Source of the DNA: CAZVPF01 sp964628195
GTDB lineage: Bacteria > Planctomycetota > Phycisphaerae > Sedimentisphaerales > Anaerohalosphaeraceae
Assembly: GCA_964628195.1 (NCBI GenBank)
Contig: CAZVPF010000008.1
Span: 43,162 to 107,161 of the forward strand
Direction of reading: 5' to 3'
Length of the DNA stretch: 64,000 nucleotides
The translations under genes were made by a program, and so were the position numbers. Shown one piece after another: positions 43,701-51,364 of the stretch. Numbering within the stretch: position 1 is the first letter of the stretch; the number at the start of each line of letters is the position of its first letter. The notes beneath the pieces were generated by a model that ran no database searches, was not told the DNA's origin, and saw only the letters and a program-made list of their open reading frames with translations.

Positions 43701-46122
43701 GCTGTGAATAATCTTCCGACCAAAGCTCAAGTGATATACTATCCTGGTTGACAAGAATCCTCTTGGGGAACTGCTGCCAGTATTTCTTTATGCCAACTCC
43801 AAGTGTATCCGTTATGCAAATTCCCTGTGAAGTTGAGCCTGTTGCGATGACAGTTTCAATATTGTACTGATCCTTTTCGATGATGCTATACGAGTCGTGA
43901 CTGCTCTGATTGAGAATAAACGTGCTTGATCCTGTAGGTTCTAAAGCAGTATCCGGATCAAATGTATAGTTAAGTGGGCTGAGTCCACCAATATCAAGAG
44001 TGACATATTTCAGCAGCACCGTTGTTATCACCCCGCCCCTTACTAAAGTGCCTGTTTTACAGATGAAAGTTAATTCTAAGCGGACATCGCTTTGGCCTTT
44101 CCTGTAAATCTGTCTGAGAATATAGCTAAAGCCCTCATTACCCTGACCATCATGCATAGGTCCCCGGGTGCAGATCACTGCTCTTAAAGGTCCATTCTCT
44201 TCGAGACAGGAACTTGAAAGACCTGCGACCGCGGAATATTCAGTAACAGGCTCGGTCGGCTGATCGCCTAAAATGGCGCCAATCCTGAATGAAACCGGGC
44301 AATTCATCTGTACAGAACCGTTAACAGTACAATCACCCATAGGGTTGAATCCGACAAATGGAATGGATGACTGTAAAGCTGTTGTATCTATCTCGATCCG
44401 ATCATTTTGAACTTGGGCCAAATTCATTGCGGCAGGGGGCTCTGAAATAATCGGCCGCAATTCATATACTGAACTTGCTCCAGCGGGAACATCCGCAGTG
44501 AAGCTCAGCAATGCCCATTTAACGCTGCCGTCCTGCCAGAATGCAAGCGGGTCCAACTGTAAGTCGCATTCGTTTTGTTCCGCGTTAAATAAGCCGACCG
44601 GCTGGGCAATAAAAAACTGCCCTTTTGGGAAGGGCACTCCGGAGGAAAGCACTTCTTGTCTCTCAAAATAGAGGAAATTTTTCACATCTAAAGAGATAGG
44701 GACAAATGACGCCGTCGACGCCGGGCCCGGCCCATGGTTAAAAGACCAGGTTGGACTGGTGTAGATAAGTAACTGGCCGTTATATGACTTCACCCTCCAT
44801 TTCCATAGGCCTTGTGTCAAGGCAGATGCGGGATATGCAAAGCACTGACCATCCACGGAGACGGAATAAACGGTTTGCGGGTCTGCCTGCTGCCAGTATT
44901 CAACTGTATAACTGGTCGCACCTGGCCGAGCCGGCCACCTGAAACACATCGAATCCGGGCCGAGTTGTGCCTGAACAGTTGTACTGTCAGCCGGGAACAA
45001 AAAATCGTGAGCAAGATAGGATGGGCCTTGCTCATGTACCGCAACTGTTCCACTGCCAATTGCGTTGAAAATAACTTTTACAATATTCTCCCCCTGCCAG
45101 CCGAGAGTCGCAAGCGGGTCAAGATATATTAAGTTGTCGATAACGACCGGGCCTCTCACCTGCGCCTGGTTATTACCCATGCTGTCGGCAAGATGGATAG
45201 AAAATTCACTTTCGCCTGTGATGCTCAGATTGAGTTTTATGCATGGGTTCGAATCAAAATTCAGCTTGAACAGTTTCGACACAGAGCCATTACCTGTAAT
45301 CTCGAAATCTTTTTCACTGACTGAAACATTCTGGCCCGACTCATGCTGCCATTCATAAGTTTGATCAACCTGGGGAGGCAGAGCATATACAGTGGTCTTG
45401 CCGGCTGTTGTCTGGTCATAGTCGTATATCACCTGCCCAAAACCTTCATAAGCTACGATCAAATCAGAATGAACAAGACTTTCAATTTGAGCTGTGCAGT
45501 CATTATCAAGGATCAGCATCCCTTCTTTTATGTGCAAAAGTCCTTTTGTACCTATTGAAAGGGACGCTCCCGACAAAGTGCCCCCAAAAAGCTCCACAAG
45601 ACCACCATCACCGGCAGTATCCTGTTCGTTTATATAAAGAAAATAATAATCGTAGCCGCTTCGCCAGCTGCAGTTGCCTTCGTTAATAGTTAGTTTTCCG
45701 TACCCGTAAAAACCAACATGAATGCTTTTGGGCGTGCTGAAAGAACCGTCATCTATGACAAGGGTGCCTTTTGATCCGGCTGATTCACCGAGAAATACAT
45801 GCCCATCGGCGTATATGGTTCCCCCATCCATAGTTAAAAGCGAATTTGAAACGCTGTTGACACCAACCTTGAGCCTGGAAACAGAAGCTGAAACGGAATT
45901 ATCGACATAGGGTTCCGTAAATCCGTCAATATGATAATCATCAGTGCTTATTAAAGGCTGGTCATTATCCCAGTTAAGTGATGAATCAAAAAAGTCATTA
46001 TTCGCTTCTCCGTCCCAATAATGAACATCAGGAAACACAGGAAAAACTAAGGAAAAAGCCAAAAACCAAATATAAGCAATTTTATACAAAATATTAAAAC
46101 TACATTTCTGGTTTATTTTCAT
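40747..46122 (-). CDS. Giant secreted multidomain protein with YetA/RGLX-like and PDGG-repeat toroid domains
   Basis: 1791 residues. Signal peptide region MKINQKCSFNILYKIAYIWF onward; the shared N-terminal beta-module (to about 260); beta/Fn3-like domains; a region like the exo-rhamnogalacturonan lyase / YetA family (VPFPKGQFFIAQPVGLF, WQDGSVKWALLSF; then GSIWWNSEVDMHKGALIQFL and RHNMDVDVCHYHPDN in a helical barrel); then at least five terpene-cyclase-like repeats (LQNADGGFAC, LGGFGSSPR, HPDGGARCG, LQQLDGGFSW, NKDGGFGDRP); a LamG domain (about 1555-1735) and one dockerin-like repeat (WNGDGRIDYLDFSDI). Follows the pseudopilin gene by 38 bases. Likely binds or cleaves a uronate-containing glycan; not proven. 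Confidence 0.82.
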   Translation of the reverse strand: MKINQKCSFNILYKIAYIWFLAFSLVFPVFPDVHYWDGEANNDFFDSSLNWDNDQPLISTDDYHIDGFTEPYVDNSVSASVSRLKVGVNSVSNSLLTMDGGTIYADGHVFLGESAGSKGTLVIDDGSFSTPKSIHVGFYGYGKLTINEGNCSWRSGYDYYFLYINEQDTAGDGGLVELFGGTLSGASLSIGTKGLLHIKEGMLILDNDCTAQIESLVHSDLIVAYEGFGQVIYDYDQTTAGKTTVYALPPQVDQTYEWQHESGQNVSVSEKDFEITGNGSVSKLFKLNFDSNPCIKLNLSITGESEFSIHLADSMGNNQAQVRGPVVIDNLIYLDPLATLGWQGENIVKVIFNAIGSGTVAVHEQGPSYLAHDFLFPADSTTVQAQLGPDSMCFRWPARPGATSYTVEYWQQADPQTVYSVSVDGQCFAYPASALTQGLWKWRVKSYNGQLLIYTSPTWSFNHGPGPASTASFVPISLDVKNFLYFERQEVLSSGVPFPKGQFFIAQPVGLFNAEQNECDLQLDPLAFWQDGSVKWALLSFTADVPAGASSVYELRPIISEPPAAMNLAQVQNDRIEIDTTALQSSIPFVGFNPMGDCTVNGSVQMNCPVSFRIGAILGDQPTEPVTEYSAVAGLSSSCLEENGPLRAVICTRGPMHDGQGNEGFSYILRQIYRKGQSDVRLELTFICKTGTLVRGGVITTVLLKYVTLDIGGLSPLNYTFDPDTALEPTGSSTFILNQSSHDSYSIIEKDQYNIETVIATGSTSQGICITDTLGVGIKKYWQQFPKRILVNQDSISLELWSEDYSQPRRFATGSAKTHEIIISLTDNTIQAGEVLQSKDVPLYAVCDPNYYMETKALLDMPEISSDTQPVDDALQVNLDDVMAYRDREDCFSMVNYGDVGELGSIWWNSEVDMHKGALIQFLRTGNLSYLDFGIDMSRHNMDVDVCHYHPDNYMFVGGHCGHSDDHTTNTRFPYPSHTWLRGYLLDYYLTGYRRALDIAHETAKGLVNAVTNDGVVHPYANKDAGSTGREFGHTLRNLSELSWYTGNDYYKSTMKKVAACVMSGAEPDGSLPEYCSGTGTWSTGSFPDNKGGHYSSLALMGIEKYSRFAGDTSTNDFIENFCNWDIGCGSVPYKLGFYYHGAQGQDIWHDVDATSSMLPVYAHLAEMTGKRRYLDIAQTLYDNIIEYEWNWQSYKKIVDARALYYFLDIKNSASFPTLQKAPQYDSFRTINYLRSLQNADGGFACHPGSISDTESTCRALQALALLEDDKFDDIGVLNYIRSCRKAAEGYSSQQGWITDSANTYFSLASLKILGENPVAQSDLEQWLRECQNYRSGELGGFGSSPRPSEYYGLNYIGYFHNWESSVQYTYFSLCGLETLELTPVNSTMAQNFLNSYIHPDGGARCGVWSRSTNAPRDVLSTYWILRCFEYLGMDPATGWKDKTIQYLRGLQQLDGGFSWQNGRVSTVRHTWLCTKSLEILNSVPFDQAGLKNFLNQCANKDGGFGDRPSMASDVLSTYYAVSMLGYRRTATFTEDLIDFANEWLNHGQLQILSPQLNYRFNETSGQTANDASGDADGILHDFPLDDSQWVSGHSVNALSFDGINDWVDIPDNKVTDFYNKTISFWLNFSSLPSTGFIIGSGAAYPLWVILNSDGTISATVQSESMLSSPLSPDVFHHIALIIEQDSASKCSAYFYIDGQLQGSKSDKDIHSGVLSGINLGSYNDGISSFTSFVIDEFRIYDQALEEADIEALAGGQEIYQTSLNSDSDWNGDGRIDYLDFSDISQIWNLD

Positions 46123-46160
46123 ATCCCCCGTCTATATTAACTTAAAGTAATAAAATATTT

Positions 46161-46949
46161 TTATGGCTCCAGCAGAGACATAATAGTCTTGAAATTATCA
46201 GGCTGCTGTCCGGGATAATTCCACATGGGATCATCTGTGTGCCAGAGGTCCCAGTTCATAGCCTCGCTCGTAGATGTCGTCAATGCAACATGGCCGTCAC
46301 CGAATGCCGCATTCAAGCACTTTTTGTTTCCACCCTGTTCATGAGGCACAGCATCCCACTGAAATACAAGATCAGCGCTGATTGCATAAGTACTGCTAAG
46401 CTCGGCAGTTTTTTCCGCGATTTTGGGGACTTTATAATCACCGACGTTTGTCCTGACTAAGCTTTTTTCTTTTGAATGCTGGGGATAATAAGAGTAGCCG
46501 CAACGAACATTTTTGTATTCACCGGGATCCGGACTCCATGGCCATTTCTCATTTCCGTTATCCGTGTATGTTTCATAATGATTACTCGGTGCAAGTTGTT
46601 TCATAATGGATGGGCAGTAAAAGATCTCTGGTTCGGTTAGCAATTTTTCCTGGTAAAGATATCCAAAGCCTGCAGTGTACGTAATATCATAGTTTGAGTC
46701 CAATATGTAAGCTCTGTAAGAACGCCAGGGATAATCTGATATTCTTGAGTCCGACAGGGGCAATACATCATCGTTGCTTTGAGCATATGTGAGTATTCCA
46801 ATAGCTATCTGCTTGAGGTTCGAGGAGCAAACTGCCCGTCTTCCCATTTCTTTTACTTTACTCAATGCGGGCATAAGAATAGATAGAAGAAGAGCTATAA
46901 TAGATATTACTACAAGTAGTTCGATTAGCGTGAAACCTTTTTTCTTCAT
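46161..46949 (-). CDS. Type II secretion-like pseudopilin (prepilin N-methylation signal)
   Basis: 262 residues. MKKKGFTLIELLVVISIIAL is a class III (prepilin) signal: cleavage after Gly, methylated Phe, Glu at +5, then a hydrophobic helix. The globular part has CSSNLKQIAIGILTYAQSND and ends with the AAFGDGHVAL pattern typical of planctomycete DUF1559-like pseudopilins. ATG 46949 is chosen (GGAG upstream) rather than 46964. It is first in a two-gene unit with the 1791-residue protein and is driven by operator copy B. Confidence 0.88.
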   Translation of the reverse strand: MKKKGFTLIELLVVISIIALLLSILMPALSKVKEMGRRAVCSSNLKQIAIGILTYAQSNDDVLPLSDSRISDYPWRSYRAYILDSNYDITYTAGFGYLYQEKLLTEPEIFYCPSIMKQLAPSNHYETYTDNGNEKWPWSPDPGEYKNVRCGYSYYPQHSKEKSLVRTNVGDYKVPKIAEKTAELSSTYAISADLVFQWDAVPHEQGGNKKCLNAAFGDGHVALTTSTSEAMNWDLWHTDDPMWNYPGQQPDNFKTIMSLLEP

Positions 46950-47000
46950 TTTGAACTCCAACACACAAAATAAAAGATGTTTGTAAAAACTTATACTACC

Positions 47001-47067
47001 ATAATAATAGTATGAGCACCGCTTAACAACTCCATTTTGCGATTTTCAATAGCCCTTTTGCGCAATT
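47001..47067 (-). promoter_or_regulatory. Glycan regulon operator and promoter, copy B
   Basis: Half-site 1 TTGCGCAAAAGGGC, half-site 2 ATCGCAAAATGG at the 21-bp register, then AG, -35 TTGTTA (47029-47024), 17 bp, -10 TATTAT (47006-47001). Predicted start of transcription is about 45 bases before the ATG at 46949. Confidence 0.85.
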
Positions 47068-47200
47068 GTTTAGCTGTATAAAGCACTTTTGAGGGCTTCC
47101 ACAAAACAGTAACTACTTGTTGATAAAATACTTGAAGGCATGGAATGGCGAATTTCTATGACAGTTAGCCGATTGCTTTTTCTGTTTAATCAATGAAATA

Positions 47201-47236
47201 AAAAAGGGCAGAGACCAACAGGTCCCCACCCTTTTT
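47201..47236 (-). terminator. Rho-independent terminator
   Basis: AAAAAGGG (47201-47208) pairs with CCCTTTTT (47229-47236), with an inner GACC/GGTC pairing. It ends the PEP-CTERM gene at 47258 and separates it from operator copy B. Confidence 0.8.
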
Positions 47237-47257
47237 AGTTTAAGTATTTAGTTTATA

Positions 47258-48076
47258 TCATCTTCTTTTACGGATAATCATCGCGCCGCCAAGGCTCAGT
47301 AGCAGCATTGTTGCAGGCTCGGGAACAACCTGTAGAGTTGTAACACCGGTTACCTCATAAGCACCGCCTGCAAAGGGAAGTACCTCTGTCGCATCATAAG
47401 TAATCTTGAAAGCTAAACCCGGGTCGGTAACTATCTTGTTTCCATCAATGAAGCCTTGAAGTGTACTTGTGTAATCGCCCGCATCTGCATTGGTGAACTT
47501 CATAACGCCGCCGGTCATATTAATTTTCCCCAGTGCTCCGAATGAAAGCAGATGGCCGTGAACCTCCCCGCCCATCATGTTGAAATTAACAGTTGAAGCA
47601 TCATCTGCGCCCACCTTCAGGTAATAACCCCATGCGCCTTTGTACTCAAGAAGACCGTCGTACATGTTGTAAGTTACCTCGCTGCCTGTATAACCAAGGT
47701 TCACGTTCTTGTTAGACATAAACTCACCGCCTGTCTGTTTGAAAATTGCATGCCTGTTGGTGCCGGTTCCCAAGTAAATTCTCTCTGCGAACACCTTACC
47801 TGCAGTCATGTCGATCTCGGCATCTCCGTCAACAGCAGTGGCAAGTTTAAACCTGTTCATTTTAACATCGACATACTGGTCGATAAGAGCCTTTCCATAA
47901 GTGTCAGTGTCGTCAACCATGTAGTCAGAAGCTGAATCCCATGCCGTCAAATCCGGGTCCCAGTTTGTCAGACCATCGTAATACCCGTTACCTGCGGAAT
48001 TGTCCCAGAAATAATAAGCCGCGGGACAAAGACTTGCGATTGCTGTTAGAAATGTGATGAGTACTAATTTCTTCAT
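47258..48076 (-). CDS. Secreted PEP-CTERM protein made of the shared beta-module
   Basis: 272 residues. Signal peptide MKKLVLITFLTAIASLCPAA; then only the beta-rich module (YYFWDNSAGNGYYDGLTNWD, EIDMTAGKVFAERIYLGTGT, QTGGEFMSNKNVNLGYTG, INMTGGVMKFTNAD) found at the N-terminus of the 852- and 1791-residue proteins; and a PEP-CTERM tail (VPEPATMLLL, then hydrophobic, then RKRR). ATG 48076 has GGAGGAG upstream. It has its own promoter with operator copy C. Probably a surface binding or scaffold protein. Confidence 0.82.
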   Translation of the reverse strand: MKKLVLITFLTAIASLCPAAYYFWDNSAGNGYYDGLTNWDPDLTAWDSASDYMVDDTDTYGKALIDQYVDVKMNRFKLATAVDGDAEIDMTAGKVFAERIYLGTGTNRHAIFKQTGGEFMSNKNVNLGYTGSEVTYNMYDGLLEYKGAWGYYLKVGADDASTVNFNMMGGEVHGHLLSFGALGKINMTGGVMKFTNADAGDYTSTLQGFIDGNKIVTDPGLAFKITYDATEVLPFAGGAYEVTGVTTLQVVPEPATMLLLSLGGAMIIRKRR

Positions 48077-48161
48077 GACTTCTCCTCCGTAACTAAACAA
48101 AATTAACATTAATTAAAACAACCAAGAAACAAAATAAAACATCTTAAACACAACAAGATTA

Positions 48162-48229
48162 ATAATATCAATTAGTTCATAAAAAGTAAACGCCACATTG
48201 CGTAATTAGCTAGCCTTTATGCGCAATTA
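48162..48229 (-). promoter_or_regulatory. Glycan regulon operator and promoter, copy C
   Basis: Half-site 1 TTGCGCATAAAGGC, half-site 2 TTACGCAATGTGG 21 bp later, then CG, -35 TTTACT (48190-48185), 17 bp, -10 TATTAT (48167-48162). Predicted leader of about 80 bases to the ATG at 48076. Confidence 0.85.
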
Positions 48230-48353
48230 TTTAAGCTGCAAAAACATTTAACCAACTCAAATCAGTGCCATATGTGCTTGTAAATAAATGACTTATAAAG
48301 CATGTTCGCTTTAAGGTTTTAATGACCTGTATATCCCGCGGAAAGCTTTAAAG

Positions 48354-49535
48354 CTAATCGGAAGCTTGAGATAAACCAGAAATATCACAGAAATAAGGCT
48401 GCTTCATTGCATTGCTGGCAGCCCGATTATAATATATCCGTTTGCTGTCACGTGAGAAGGATGGGTTTACATGGCCCCTGCCCTTCCAGGTAATTTGCGA
48501 ATATGGATGAGTGAAAATCTTCGCAGCAGGCTTAATTTCGTTTTTACGGTATATGTATAGTGTAATATCATCTGAATTATACCAGGTTTCACCCGCAAAC
48601 CACTTCTTGTTTGGCGAAGCAGCGGTATGGTTACCTACTCCGGCAAGAGTTTGAATATATTTTTTATTACGAGTCCACCTTCGGCAATACTTATTGTCCG
48701 GTTGTCCGTCGTTAACTCCTGAATCACTTCCCCAAATTGTTGTCTCGTCATACCAATGGAAGTGCATCGGCTTGTCAGGGCCCCACTGAATAAGTTCCGA
48801 GCCGTCCGGTTTACATGAAAACAGGTGCTGACGCCCCTCCTTGCCCCTTGTTCTCACTGTAAATGAAATATAAGAGCCATCCTTAGAGTACTGGCCATGT
48901 GCAAAAAACCAACCCGCTGGATCGTCGCTGCCCGACCACTGGCTCTTATAATGTTCAAAATCTTCAGGCTTGAAAATAAGCCTGACTTTACCTGTTTTTG
49001 TATCCAGTTCGTAAAGTCCCCTGGCGCCGAGATTGTTGTTATGGCTTTGGATGTGCATCATTACTTTGCCGTCATGTGAATCTCCAACCCATCCCCCCGA
49101 AAATGGGCCGTGCTCAAGTTTGCCGGTATCGACATTAATTACCCTTATAGACCTTTCCAGGTATTTGCCATTGACCTTGTAAAGATGTGTTCCCGAATAT
49201 GCGATACTGTCATTATCAACCCATATTTGGCCCGCCCCATTATGATTACAGGTAACATCCTCAAGCTTTTTGACCATACGGTGGTTAGTTATATCCCTGT
49301 CACATACCCAAAGAGAAACCGGAGCAACCAGCTCATTCGGATCGGGATAGTAATCATATACAACATACGCAATCCGTGAACCATCAGGGCTTTCAGGTGA
49401 AACATTATAAATGCTGAATGAAGCATATTGTCCTTCAAGGCAAACTCGTACTTCCTTAAGTTCATACGGTTTAGAGTTTGCTGTAATATTAATGAATATC
49501 AAGGTAATCATAATAATAAGATATCGTAACTTCAT
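48354..49535 (-). CDS. Secreted TolB/WD40-like beta-propeller protein
   Basis: 393 residues. Signal peptide MKLRYLIIMITLIFINITAN; blades include SPDGSRIAYVVYDYYPDP, QIWVDNDSIAYSG, GLYELDTKTGKVRLIFKP, YSKDGSYISFTVRT, HLFSCKPDGSELI and PSFSRDSKRIYYNRAA. It resembles the partial propeller at 36647-37954 and PL22-type propellers; no catalytic His/metal site can be named with confidence. It is the last gene of the nine-gene operon, 22 bases after the symporter. Confidence 0.8.
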   Translation of the reverse strand: MKLRYLIIMITLIFINITANSKPYELKEVRVCLEGQYASFSIYNVSPESPDGSRIAYVVYDYYPDPNELVAPVSLWVCDRDITNHRMVKKLEDVTCNHNGAGQIWVDNDSIAYSGTHLYKVNGKYLERSIRVINVDTGKLEHGPFSGGWVGDSHDGKVMMHIQSHNNNLGARGLYELDTKTGKVRLIFKPEDFEHYKSQWSGSDDPAGWFFAHGQYSKDGSYISFTVRTRGKEGRQHLFSCKPDGSELIQWGPDKPMHFHWYDETTIWGSDSGVNDGQPDNKYCRRWTRNKKYIQTLAGVGNHTAASPNKKWFAGETWYNSDDITLYIYRKNEIKPAAKIFTHPYSQITWKGRGHVNPSFSRDSKRIYYNRAASNAMKQPYFCDISGLSQASD

Positions 49536-49557
49536 AATGGCTCCCTTTGTGCATACA

Positions 49558-51339
49558 TTAAGTTTTTCTGACTTTTTTTGATGAATTTTTGCCTATTAAA
49601 ATTCCCAGCACGAAGATAAACAAACCGCAAATAAATATGGCGAGCCTTGACTTGAAGGTGTTTGGGATCAATAGCAGAAGGAAAATGAACCCTCCATAGA
49701 CCATACAGAGATTTCCCATTACCTTTTCCTGCCTCAGGTCGTTATCGTATGATGGGACATGCTCAAATTCCATTTTTATAGGGGTGTTCATTTCTTCGAA
49801 GAAATATTCCACCTGTTTTTTATAAGCCTCGTTTTTGCCCCTGTAGAACAGAATTGTAACAAAAAACCAGGATGTGCAAACAACAAACAGCACCGCAGTG
49901 GTTATCGCTATGTTAAGGTCGGCCAACTCGCTTTTTGACAATGCGACTGCATTTGCTGTCGTAAATTTCATTAATTGTTCTATAAATTCCGGTTTCAAAA
50001 GAAATCGCAGCGCAATCGAAAAAACAAAACCAATCAGCATTGTACTCCATCCCGACCAAGATGGAGTCTTTTTAACAAAAATGCCGAAAAACATCGGAAC
50101 AGCCGTTGGAATTCCCACCGACGCTGCAACTATGAGCATGAGGTCGAACAAAGCAAGGCCTTTAATTGACTTGAAACCAAGTGCAACGATTATCCAAATC
50201 AAACCGTAGAAGAAAATAAAAACCCTCCCGACTAAAATCTGTTCCGACTCGGAAGCGTTTTTCCTGATGATCTGGATATAAAAATTTCTCACAAATGAAC
50301 CTGAAGCTACGTTAAGCTGACTGTTCATTGTTGTGACACTTGCTGCGAAAATACCACAAACAAGCAGACCCAGCAAGCCGTTCGGTAAAAGCGTCATGGA
50401 CATTGCGACATAAGCAGCCTCATTTGGATTATTGAGTTCGGGAAACTCAGATGCAAGGTCCGGATGAAAAACAGTAGCAGCAACGGCGGGTATCATCCAT
50501 ATCGGGGCAAGGCACAAGAAACCAATTATTGATACCATTACCGCTTTTTTTGCATCCCTGCCATTTTTTACAAAAACATATCTTGCCGCCCCGATGGTCA
50601 TGCTGTTCATCTGGATCAACTGGTTGATCATCAAAGTAACCGCAAAGAAAATGATGACCCAGGGTCTTGAAATCAGGGTCCAGTTAAAGTGATGTTCAGG
50701 CAACTGCTTTACAAGACCTGAGATTCCGCCTATTTTGGGATGAAAAAGAACCATTATGGCCATCATTATCGTAATCACCAGAACCACCAGCATCTGAACA
50801 AAATCACCGGCTGTAGCCGCCCAGGAACCGCCTATAAGTGTCATGCCTATTACCACTGTTCCGAGTATTATTATAATGATTTCCATATTAATACCGAAAA
50901 CCCCTGACATGAAAATCGATATTGAATACAGCCACACACCGCCGAAAATGATGTAAGTAGGAATGTAAAGCCATGTAAAAACCTGCTCATTGACTTTTCC
51001 AAACCTCTTTCTTACCCCCTCAATAGCAGTGACTACTCGCATTTGCCTGTATTTTGCAGCGGTGAAAAAATACATAAAGATCAAGGCTATAATGTTACAT
51101 ATAAAAAGCAAAAGAAAGAACGTCCCGGTTTCATAAGCTTTGGCAGCTCCGCCTGTAAATGACCATGCAGAAAAAGTTACCATAAACGACGAGCTTCCTA
51201 CCATCCACCAGAGCATTCCGCCGCCACCGCGAAAGAAGTCACTGGCAGTTTTGCTGAATCCCTTATAAATCGGGCCAAGCAAAAGCATAAAAACAAGATA
51301 AAAAGCTATTACAATGTAATCGTAGATCGACAGACTCAT
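49558..51339 (-). CDS. Sodium:solute symporter (SSS family)
   Basis: 593 residues, about 13-14 membrane helices. Family marks: YLVFMLLLGPIYKGFSKTAS DFF region near the N-terminus, WWMVGSSSFMVTFSAWSFTG, GGSWAATAGDFVQML, and the sodium-site segment FAASVTTMNSQLNVASGSFV. It would take up a sugar or uronate released by the locus enzymes using the sodium gradient. It lies 25 bases after the FAD oxidoreductase gene. The long cytoplasmic loop near residues 500-545 is charged. Substrate unknown. Confidence 0.9.
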   Translation of the reverse strand: MSLSIYDYIVIAFYLVFMLLLGPIYKGFSKTASDFFRGGGGMLWWMVGSSSFMVTFSAWSFTGGAAKAYETGTFFLLLFICNIIALIFMYFFTAAKYRQMRVVTAIEGVRKRFGKVNEQVFTWLYIPTYIIFGGVWLYSISIFMSGVFGINMEIIIIILGTVVIGMTLIGGSWAATAGDFVQMLVVLVITIMMAIMVLFHPKIGGISGLVKQLPEHHFNWTLISRPWVIIFFAVTLMINQLIQMNSMTIGAARYVFVKNGRDAKKAVMVSIIGFLCLAPIWMIPAVAATVFHPDLASEFPELNNPNEAAYVAMSMTLLPNGLLGLLVCGIFAASVTTMNSQLNVASGSFVRNFYIQIIRKNASESEQILVGRVFIFFYGLIWIIVALGFKSIKGLALFDLMLIVAASVGIPTAVPMFFGIFVKKTPSWSGWSTMLIGFVFSIALRFLLKPEFIEQLMKFTTANAVALSKSELADLNIAITTAVLFVVCTSWFFVTILFYRGKNEAYKKQVEYFFEEMNTPIKMEFEHVPSYDNDLRQEKVMGNLCMVYGGFIFLLLLIPNTFKSRLAIFICGLFIFVLGILIGKNSSKKVRKT

Positions 51340-51364
51340 AAATTCTCCTGCTGAATAATATAGA

